Below, in pieces: positions 18,267 to 24,789 of a stretch of DNA of 40,908 nt. Below the pieces are notes generated by a model. It searched no databases. It was given only the letters and a program-made list of their open reading frames with translations, and was not told the origin of the DNA. Made by a program: the position numbers and the translations under genes. The number at the start of each line of letters is the position of its first letter. Positions within the stretch are counted from its first letter, which is position 1. Source of the stretch: Acidobacteriota bacterium (lineage in GTDB: Bacteria; Acidobacteriota; Terriglobia; UBA7540); NCBI GenBank assembly GCA_021827245.1, contig JAKAWN010000008.1, forward strand, positions 1 through 40,908, written 5' to 3'.

Positions 18267-18672
18267 AATGCCACGCTCCTGCCTGCGTGTGCACAAATTC
18301 TTGCTTTGTTTGCCGCAGCCGCCGCGCACGAATCCTTAACCGGGTTTCATTTCCAGTTCCCACGTTGCACCGTCTCCCAAGTGTCGCAGGGACATCCTCC
18401 TGTGACAGGTTGTTGAAAAGACCGTAGCGGCGGATTCGATATTTGTTGCGCAATCCGGCTGTCCTCTATTTGCTGAGTTTATTTGCTTGACGTGTCCATT
18501 AAATACGTTCAATCTGGCCTGTTCAAACCCAATAAGGGGATTGCTCCCATTGGTCTTAAAGCTCTGCTGGCTTTGCCTGGGAGCAAATGTGCGAAATAGT
18601 TTCCGTGTCGGCGCATTGGCGGCATAAGATCGCGTCCACGTGCGTTGGATGACTTTAGTAGAGAGGAATCGC
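18267..18672. other. Divergent intergenic region with a half repeat element
   Basis: This 406-bp gap between the GT39 gene and the EamA pair should carry both promoters. It contains the left part of the inverted-repeat element found complete at 22741 (listed separately, 18403-18433). GAGAGGA (18661-18667) is the ribosome site of the first EamA gene. No gene supported. Confidence 0.5.
18403..18433 (+). repeat. Half copy of a short inverted-repeat element
   Basis: TGACAGGTTGTTGAAAA (18403-18419) followed by GTAGCGGCGG (18424-18433) matches the left part of the element at 22741-22866 in order and spacing style (there TGACAGGTTGCTGAAAA, then GTAGCGG). The right inverted arm is not found in the next 150 bp. 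It appears to be a truncated or solo-end copy. Confidence 0.6.
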
Positions 18673-19131
18673 ATGGGTCTTCTCTTATGTTTCCTCAGTG
18701 CATTGGCCTTCGGACTGCTTGCGTGCGTTTCTAAATTAGCGGAGCAACGGAATTGTGCTGCCTCGGCGCTGGTTGTCGCGGGGTTTGGCTGGGCAACATT
18801 AGCGATGCTCGCCCAGACCTTTTCGACCAGTTCAGGATTCAGAGTTCCCTTCAAGGTTGTTCCTGTAGCGATTGCTTTTGGCTTCTGCGCGTCTATCGCC
18901 TACTTTGCATTTCAATCCTCTATAACAATCGGAAAGGTCACGGTCGGCTGGCTGATGATGAATCTCTCCGCCGGCGTTCCTGCCGTGGTTTCGATCTGGG
19001 TTTACAGGGAAAGGCTTACGCCTATCAAGATCGTAGCGTTCAGCCTTGGGCTTGTGTCTATTCTTTGCCTTTTCTGGGGACAGCGAATGGACCAGCGTGC
19101 AACAAGGAATCTCAACGAGAAAAAGGATTAA
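18673..19131 (+). CDS. EamA/DMT-type membrane transporter half, subunit 1 (152 aa)
   Basis: The protein is mostly hydrophobic, with about five helices, and carries one EamA repeat: V-S-I-W-V-Y-R-E-R-L-T near the end matches the usual 'E-R-L-T/S' helix junction of drug/metabolite transporters. Full-size EamA proteins have two such repeats in about 300 residues. Here the second is the next gene, so the two should pair in the inner membrane. I start at the ATG at 18673 with GAGAGGA 5 nt before it, rather than the open-frame GTG at 18640. The next gene's ribosome site lies inside this gene's end. Substrate unknown: small metabolite, amino acid or lipid-linked sugar. Confidence 0.8.
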   Translation: MGLLLCFLSALAFGLLACVSKLAEQRNCAASALVVAGFGWATLAMLAQTFSTSSGFRVPFKVVPVAIAFGFCASIAYFAFQSSITIGKVTVGWLMMNLSAGVPAVVSIWVYRERLTPIKIVAFSLGLVSILCLFWGQRMDQRATRNLNEKKD

Positions 19132-19136
19132 ACGCC

Positions 19137-19562
19137 ATGTGGTTTCTGCTGATGATCATCATCCTTCTCACAAACGGCATGAGCTCCTTTGGCCTGAAGG
19201 TGATTGCCGGCTGGGGTCTTCCAGGGACAGTCAAGTTTCCATACTTAACCATTTGGTATGCGGCGGGGCTGGCCATCATCGGAGTTCCGATGTTGATCAA
19301 GGGCGTGCGGCTCGGGCGGAGCGAACTTTTCTGGGGCGCGCTGGTGGCGGCGCTGAGCATAGCCGGCCAGGTTGCCATGGCTGTCGCCCTTGATTCCAAA
19401 GTCCCGGGCAACGTCGTGTTTCCGATTGCAATCGGTGGATCGATTTTTGTCGTCGCGTTGGTTGGCGTGCTCTTCTTCGGTGAGCGCATGAATCGGCTGA
19501 CCGTCATCGGAGTCTGCCTCGGATTCCTGGCTGTTATTCTGCTCGGTATCTCAGGAAAGTGA
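19137..19562 (+). CDS. EamA/DMT-type membrane transporter half, subunit 2 (141 aa)
   Basis: Starts 5 bp after subunit 1 stops, with AAGGA (19123-19127) 9 nt upstream of the ATG. About four to five helices are visible, with F-F-G-E-R-M-N-R-L-T before a last helix (G-V-C-L-G-F-L-A-V-I-L-L-G), the EamA end pattern. With subunit 1 it makes a split pair like ArnE/ArnF or other paired small DMT proteins. The frame is open further upstream into subunit 1, but that part is a shadow. Confidence 0.8.
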   Translation: MWFLLMIIILLTNGMSSFGLKVIAGWGLPGTVKFPYLTIWYAAGLAIIGVPMLIKGVRLGRSELFWGALVAALSIAGQVAMAVALDSKVPGNVVFPIAIGGSIFVVALVGVLFFGERMNRLTVIGVCLGFLAVILLGISGK

Positions 19563-19592
19563 ATCCGGGAAACAGAATGAGAGGAAACGAAA

Positions 19593-20390
19593 ATGTCAAT
19601 CGAAAAAGATGAAATCATCCTCATTACACGAGCTGACGACATGGGTTATACGCATACGGGGAACCTGGCCATCTTAGACAGTCTCCGCTATGGCATAATC
19701 CGGTCTGCGGCAATTTTGGCAGTTTCTCCGTGGTTTGAAGAAGCGGCCAAGCTGGCGCGAGAATATTCCAACCTTTGCTTTGGTGTACACCTTGGGATCA
19801 TTGGAGAATGGAGGGGTTACCGGTGGCGGCCGGTCTTGCCTTATTCCGAGATCCGCACCCTGGTGGACGAAAACGGATTTCTCTGGAGGTATCCGGCTGA
19901 ATTTTGGGAGCACAATCCTGACATGGCCGAACTTGAGAAAGAGTTTCGCGCTCAGGTGGAGCTTGCCAGGAAGTATGGCGTCAGGGTGGACTACATCGAC
20001 ACGCATTACATCATGCCTTATGACCCGAAGTTCCGCCCCATCGTCGAACGCATAGGAAAAGATTACGGAATCCCCGTTTCGTGCCTCCTGGGGGAGCACG
20101 AAGTGGATGATTTTGGAATTTACCAAATCCCTCCTGAAGAAAAAGAAAAGGCTCTGGCGGCGATCCTGGAAGGTCTCGGGCCTGGCGTCCACTTGTTAAT
20201 CGGCCACCCCGGCTACCCTTCACTTGAGAATGACGCCTTGGTTCATACTGCTCCTAAGGATGTCCAGATGCTGGGCGTTGGCAGGCTTCGTGCTGCCGAA
20301 ACTTTGGCGTACACCAGCCCTCGGATCAAGCGATTGGTCGAGAACCGTGGCATCAAGCTGATGAGCTACCGGGAGTTTGGCAGCCGGTAG
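19593..20390 (+). CDS. YdjC/ChbG/HpnK-family carbohydrate deacetylase (265 aa)
   Basis: The N-terminal R-A-D-D-M-G supplies metal-binding D16; H66 in G-V-H-L-G and H138 in D-T-H complete the expected D-H-H metal set, and H-P-G appears near the end. Members remove acetyl groups from sugars, such as chitooligosaccharides (ChbG) or hopanoid-linked GlcNAc (HpnK). Length and fold order fit. It lies 30 bp after the EamA pair on the same strand, with GAGAGG upstream of the ATG, so it is probably cotranscribed. The partner substrate is unknown. Confidence 0.85.
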   Translation: MSIEKDEIILITRADDMGYTHTGNLAILDSLRYGIIRSAAILAVSPWFEEAAKLAREYSNLCFGVHLGIIGEWRGYRWRPVLPYSEIRTLVDENGFLWRYPAEFWEHNPDMAELEKEFRAQVELARKYGVRVDYIDTHYIMPYDPKFRPIVERIGKDYGIPVSCLLGEHEVDDFGIYQIPPEEKEKALAAILEGLGPGVHLLIGHPGYPSLENDALVHTAPKDVQMLGVGRLRAAETLAYTSPRIKRLVENRGIKLMSYREFGSR

Positions 20391-20692
20391 GATTCCCATG
20401 CCGGCTGGCGCGCGGCACTATGGAACGGAAGGCGGCTGCTTGCCGATGGATGCTTCCATCCTGCGAAGTCTGCAATCGGACTCTGCCGACATCGCTAACC
20501 AGGTGTCGTTCGAATGCACATGCTTTATTTGAGAGCAAACATGATGATTACTCGCGGGCCAGCCGAATACTTTAAGCGCAGGCGGGGCATGAAATCGCAC
20601 TATGCTGCTCGGGTGACAGAGACGGCTGGAGGATCCCCCGGGCTTCAGCACAGCCTGTTGAGCAATCATCCCTTAAGAAACCAGAAGGGAGC
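20391..20692. other. Intergenic region, no gene seen
   Basis: 302 bp with only short open frames and no ribosome site matching one. AAGGGAG at 20685-20691 belongs to the next gene. No repeat or terminator stood out. Confidence 0.4.
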
Positions 20693-21478
20693 ATGCAGCG
20701 CCCCATGAAGAGACTTGCTGGGAAAGTCGCGATTGTTACCGGCGGTGGGAGCGGAATCGGGAGAGCAACAGCGAGGCTGTTTGCCGGGGAGGGGGCCCAG
20801 GTCGCTCTCGTGGACTGTAATGAGAGAGCTGTTCATGACGTTGAAAAGGAAATCCGTGCAGATGGGAATGATGCAACCTCATGGGTCGTTGACCTTGCCG
20901 ATGCAATTGAAGCTGAGCGGACTATTCTGTCCGTAGCTGAACGCTTCCATGCGACCGATATTCTCATAAACAATGCCGCCAGGTGCGATGTTCGGTCTCT
21001 CGACAAAATGACTGCGGAAGAATGGGACGCAACTCTTGCCACCAATGTCAGAGCCTACTTTATCTGTGCGCGGACGGCAGCTCGCCAGATGAGTAAGCAG
21101 GGTGGAGGCAGTATCGTCAATATTGCATCGGTGCAGCGAACGATTTCGGAGGCCGGTTCTGCTGCGTACGCCGCCTCAAAGGCCGGCGTTTATCAGTTGA
21201 CACGGAGCCTGGCGATTGAACTCGCTCGACAGAATATTCTGGTGAACTCGATCAGTCCCGGGTTTATTCGCACACCGATGTCGATTGTTGATGGCGTAGA
21301 CGAAACTACGACTCCACGATTTAAGAGCGATTACCTGGAATCTGGGCGCATTCCGCTCCGGCGTGCGGGACTCCCGGAGGAAATTGCTGCATCGGCTCTT
21401 TTCTTCGCCTCGCGAGAGTGCGGTTATGTAACGGGATCCGACCTGATTGTTGACGGCGGGCTTACAATCACACTGTGA
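20693..21478 (+). CDS. Classical short-chain dehydrogenase/reductase (261 aa)
   Basis: Residues 16-23 are T-G-G-G-S-G-I-G, the cofactor loop. I-N-N-A-A follows in the middle, and Y159-x-x-x-K163 after I-A-S-V is the catalytic set. The tail G-S-D-L-I-V-D-G-G is the usual end of FabG/glucose-dehydrogenase-type members. The Asp after V-A-L-V suggests NAD(H) rather than NADP(H) preference. The start is ambiguous: the ATG at 20693 lies only 1 nt past AAGGGAG, while the ATG at 20705 (M-K-R-L) lies 13 nt after it. It lies just before the enolase-superfamily gene, so it may oxidise a sugar or sugar acid in the same route. Confidence 0.9.
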   Translation: MQRPMKRLAGKVAIVTGGGSGIGRATARLFAGEGAQVALVDCNERAVHDVEKEIRADGNDATSWVVDLADAIEAERTILSVAERFHATDILINNAARCDVRSLDKMTAEEWDATLATNVRAYFICARTAARQMSKQGGGSIVNIASVQRTISEAGSAAYAASKAGVYQLTRSLAIELARQNILVNSISPGFIRTPMSIVDGVDETTTPRFKSDYLESGRIPLRRAGLPEEIAASALFFASRECGYVTGSDLIVDGGLTITL

Positions 21479-21624
21479 TCTTATCACCGTGCGAGAGTTG
21501 CCTGTTCGTCAAGCGTCTCATTGGCTGGCCCATGATTTCGCCGTATTGCCTTAAGACATGGCGACTGAATGCTTCAGTATCGAGTCTTGCAGTGGCATAC
21601 TTTCGTTTTGAAAGGTTGGCTTAA

Positions 21625-22743
21625 ATGATAATCACAGACATTGAAGCGATTTATGTGAGATTGCCTCAGGTTGAAGAACGTTGCGACAGCGGGCAGGACG
21701 CCTTGATTGTCAAGGTGCATACCGACGAGGGCATCACCGGCATCGGAGAAGTCGATTCGGCGCCCCTGGCGGTCCAGGGGATGATCCTTGGGCCGTATTC
21801 GCACACGACCTCCTCAGGCCTCAGGCACCTCCTCATCGGCGAGGACCCGTTCGCCACGGAGCGTCTCTGGGACAAGATGTACCGCGCGAATATCTACGCC
21901 GGCCGCTTCGGAATTGGGCTTCATGCCATGAGCGGCATCGACCTGGCCTTGTGGGATATCAAGGGCAAGAAGCTCGGGCTGCCGGTCTGGAAGCTCCTTG
22001 GGGGCGGATTCCGGAAATCGATTCGCTGCTACGCCAGCGTGTTGTTTGGCGACACGCCTGAAGAAACGGGTGAGATAGGGCGCCGCCTTGTCGGCCAGGG
22101 ATTTACCGCGGTGAAGTTTGGTTGGGGACCCATGGGCCAGGACGCAGCTACGGATGCTGCGTTGGTGGCGAAGTCCAGAGCCGGCCTCGGAAACACAGCC
22201 GACCTCATGATTGATGCTGGTCTCGCCTGGGATGCCAAGACCGCAATCCAAAGAGCGGAGGTGTTTTCGCAATACGATATTTTCTGGCTGGAAGAACCGC
22301 TGGCGCCGGACGACTACGAGGGATATCAGAAACTGACCCAGGCAACGTCAATCCGCATCGCGGCCGGCGAAGAGGAAAGCGGCCGGAGCACCTATCGCAA
22401 CCTGATCGAAAAAGGGAAAATCGATGTTGTTCAGGTCGATCTGACTCGGTGCGGGGGGTTCACTGAAGCCATGAAGATTGCCGCCCTGGCGGCGGATTAC
22501 GGCCTCCCGGTGGCGAACCACGGCTTTACGACCTATATCAATGTCTCCGCGGCCCTGCACTGGCTCAATGCCATCCCCAATGCGTTGATCGCAGAATTCG
22601 TCACGCAGGAAAACACCAACTTGCGAGAGCTTGTGACTCGCCAGAAAATCCGCGCAAAAGAGGGATATCTGGACATTCCACAGGAGCCGGGGCTCGGCAT
22701 CGATCTGGACGAGGACGCTCTCGCCCGCTTGCGCGTTGCTTGA
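21625..22743 (+). CDS. Mandelate racemase/muconate lactonising enzyme-family dehydratase (372 aa)
   Basis: The enolase-superfamily layout is complete. Metal ligands are D197 (M-I-D-A-G), E223 (W-L-E-E-P-L) and E249 (A-G-E-E-E). The acid/base candidates are K164 in V-K-F-G-W-G and H299 in A-N-H-G-F. The second basic residue of the usual K-x-K motif is absent (K-F-G). Most MR-branch members with His dehydrate acid sugars to 2-keto-3-deoxy acids. Length is typical. The stop codon TGA is the first three bases of the inverted-repeat element at 22741. The next SDR upstream and the M19 gene downstream give no clear pathway. Confidence 0.9.
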   Translation: MIITDIEAIYVRLPQVEERCDSGQDALIVKVHTDEGITGIGEVDSAPLAVQGMILGPYSHTTSSGLRHLLIGEDPFATERLWDKMYRANIYAGRFGIGLHAMSGIDLALWDIKGKKLGLPVWKLLGGGFRKSIRCYASVLFGDTPEETGEIGRRLVGQGFTAVKFGWGPMGQDAATDAALVAKSRAGLGNTADLMIDAGLAWDAKTAIQRAEVFSQYDIFWLEEPLAPDDYEGYQKLTQATSIRIAAGEEESGRSTYRNLIEKGKIDVVQVDLTRCGGFTEAMKIAALAADYGLPVANHGFTTYINVSAALHWLNAIPNALIAEFVTQENTNLRELVTRQKIRAKEGYLDIPQEPGLGIDLDEDALARLRVA

Positions 22744-22866
22744 CAGGTTGCTGAAAAATGTCTTACACAGCGTGTAGCGGTGGGTTCATCCCGCCATAAG
22801 CCCAATCTCTTCAGCACTGGTTGGCGGCGTAAAGCCGCCGCTACTGCTTATTTCAGCGACCTGTTA
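22741..22866. mobile_element. Short inverted-repeat (MITE/REP-like) element
   Basis: Ends: TGACAGGTTGCTGAAA (22741-22756) and TTTCAGCGACCTGTTA (22851-22866) are inverted copies with two mismatches in 16. Inside, GTAGCGG (22774-22780) pairs with CCGCTAC (22838-22844), and GGCGGC (22823-22828) pairs with GCCGCC (22834-22839), so nested hairpins can form. There is no coding capacity. It overlaps the stop codon of the preceding gene and ends 29 bp from the convergent M19 gene. A left half copy is at 18403-18433. Confidence 0.6.
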
Positions 22867-22894
22867 GTTTGCTTCGGAATCTGTTTTGCCTTTG

Positions 22895-23959
22895 CTACGC
22901 CGGCTGGTCGCCCCACGCTTCGTTGAAAAATCGCAGCCAATTGCCGTGCATCACACCCTGGATATCGCTTTCAGAATATCCTTTCTCTTTCAGCAACGGC
23001 GCAAAGTTTTGAAGGTCAGCGATGGTTTCAAGGTCGCTTGGGGCCTGCTCTTTTCCAAATCCTCCGTCCAGGTCGCTTCCAATCCCGGCATGCGCGGAGT
23101 TCCCCGCCAACTGGCAGACGTGGTCCATGTGGTCCGTCACCATCCTCAGTTTAACCAGGCTGTTGTCCGTTTCGCCGGGCACGTAGCCTGGATATAGCAT
23201 CCAGGAGTCCATGACAGCGCCGATCACGGCGCCGCGTGCAATCAGCGCCAGAATCTGTTCGTCTGAGAACTGGCGGTCGCCCGGAACGAGCGCACGGCAG
23301 TTGTTGTGGCTGGCAAGCACTCTGCCCTGGAACGTGTCCAGCACCTCCCAGAATCCCTTGTCGGTCAGATGAGTGACGTCCACAATCATTCCTAACTGCT
23401 CGAACGCTTTCAGCAACTCAAAGCCTTTCTCCGTCAGCCCGCCGGAACGGGAGGTGCCGTGGGCGTAAATTCCAATCCCGTAATGAGAAAGCCCGACCAC
23501 GCGCAATCCTTTTTCCCACCATCGTGCAGCGTCATCAGGCGAAAGAATCGGATCGGCCCCTTCCATACTCAAAATGCAGCCGATTGCTTCTCGCGAGCCA
23601 CGGTTCCACGCTGCAAGATGGCTCTTGATATCGGCCGCATTTCTCAACATCCGGAGGTGTCCCCGCTCTTCCATGATCCGGTAGTAGTTCCTCTGCCCAT
23701 GGCCCATGGCGGCAGCGGCCTCCTGGCTTCGGTAATCAAGGAGTGGGTCGTTTATTGCGGTCGAACGCGCCAGGATTGTGGTCAGGCAAATCGCCACCTC
23801 GCCGCGGCGCATTTCCGGAAAACAAACCACGTTCCCGCCGCGATGGCGGCCCGGCACGCCAGCTTCCGCTCGCCGGATCTCCTCCACCGGCAGCGTCAAG
23901 TCGCGATTCCAATTTAAGGCATTCCAAGCCAGGTCAAGATGTGAATCCACTATGATCAT
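22895..23959 (-). CDS. Renal-dipeptidase-like zinc hydrolase, peptidase family M19 (354 aa)
   Basis: The start V-D-S-H-L-D gives the first metal pair H7 and D9; S-M-E-G-A-D-P supplies the bridging acidic residue; V-D-V-T-H-L and A-S-H-N-N-C-R supply the later histidines; G-I-G-S-D-L-D-G-G near the end is the family block. These enzymes hydrolyse dipeptides, including D-amino-acid-containing ones, and some act on other amides. GGGAGG 5 nt before the ATG at 23959 sets the start. No signal peptide, so it should be cytosolic. It converges on the enolase-superfamily gene, separated by the inverted-repeat element. Confidence 0.85.
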   Translation of the reverse strand: MIIVDSHLDLAWNALNWNRDLTLPVEEIRRAEAGVPGRHRGGNVVCFPEMRRGEVAICLTTILARSTAINDPLLDYRSQEAAAAMGHGQRNYYRIMEERGHLRMLRNAADIKSHLAAWNRGSREAIGCILSMEGADPILSPDDAARWWEKGLRVVGLSHYGIGIYAHGTSRSGGLTEKGFELLKAFEQLGMIVDVTHLTDKGFWEVLDTFQGRVLASHNNCRALVPGDRQFSDEQILALIARGAVIGAVMDSWMLYPGYVPGETDNSLVKLRMVTDHMDHVCQLAGNSAHAGIGSDLDGGFGKEQAPSDLETIADLQNFAPLLKEKGYSESDIQGVMHGNWLRFFNEAWGDQPA

Positions 23960-24182
23960 TCCAGCCTCCCGTGACGATACCTCTGCATGCCAGCAAGCTG
24001 CGTCTTCATGTCAGCACACGACGCTTTGCTCCTCTTCGGCTTGTTTCAGGCTTCTGCCCGTCCATTCCGAGCTCTTGCCGAAAATCACGATCATATACCG
24101 TTTCATCCCCGTTTGCAGAAGGAATGAAGATGTGCGCGGATATCATCCGCCCCGCGTTGCCCTTCCTGGAAGCGGGTAGCGA

Positions 24183-24213
24183 GGACCGCCGGTTTTGCGG
24201 TCCGGGTCTTTTT
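24183..24213 (+). terminator. Terminator-like hairpin with T-run, no gene in front
   Basis: GGACCGC (24183-24189) and GCGGTCC (24197-24203) form a perfect 7-bp stem with a 7-nt loop, followed by GGGTCTTTTT. This fits an intrinsic terminator for plus-strand transcription, but the nearest upstream gene (M19) is on the minus strand. It could end an unannotated small RNA or be a leftover. Confidence 0.4.
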
Positions 24214-24487
24214 AGCTGAGATGTAACGAGGACTCGGATGGCGCATCGCGGTTATTGCAATGTGTGCGACCACGCGGAATTTGCTTGACAATTGTCGGCT
24301 AGTGTGATAGCCTTCTTGAAGGCTCCGAGGGCGATATGCCGCCAGGAGGCCATGGAGAAACGATGGCGGGATTGGGTGCAAACTGGGCTAGGAGATTGTA
24401 CGGGTCGTTGCCGGAAAACGGCATAGAACCTGACAAAGCACGTCCAGGCAATGAGACAAATGGGACAAAAAATATCTGTTTTTGCAA

Positions 24488-24645
24488 AACGAACCGGAGA
24501 AGTTGTTGAAAACAAAGGATCGGGGTGCAAAAACGAACCGGAACGAACCTAAAAACGAAGCGGAGAAGTTGTTGAAAACATTAGAGTGCATAAAAAACGA
24601 ACCGGAACGAACCGAAAAACGAACCGGGCCATGTTGTTGAAAACA
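24488..24645. repeat. Tandem repeat tract, about 65-66 bp period, nested 10-mer
   Basis: GTTGTTGAAAACA occurs at 24502-24514, 24568-24580 and 24633-24645 (steps of 66 and 65). AACGAACCGG occurs at 24488-24497, 24532-24541, 24596-24605 and 24618-24627, with AACGAACC also just after the second and third. The unit is thus a purine-rich block with a shorter motif repeated inside it. The copies are degenerate and not separated by unique spacers as in CRISPR. Confidence 0.8.
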
Positions 24646-24789
24646 CATGAAGGCCGAAAAAGCGGACTGCACAAATCACCCCACTGTTTCGAGGGCGATA
24701 GCTGGCGCCGGAAGGTGAAATCAGGCCCGGTCCGCGGCCCGCGCGTCTTCCCCGCCCTGCTTCCGCGAGGCTACACTTCTCATCCCCGC

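Larger units (their letters stand above)
23960..24789. other. Long gene-free region with hairpin and tandem repeats
   Basis: 830 bp without a supported gene between two diverging or unrelated units. It contains a terminator-like hairpin (24183-24213) and a tandem-repeat tract (24488-24645), listed separately. Open frames here on both strands are repetitive or lack ribosome sites. Confidence 0.5.

Noticed and set aside
24488..24645. CRISPR array
   Set aside because: Repeats are degenerate and nested, the units adjoin without unique spacers of constant length, and no cas gene is present.
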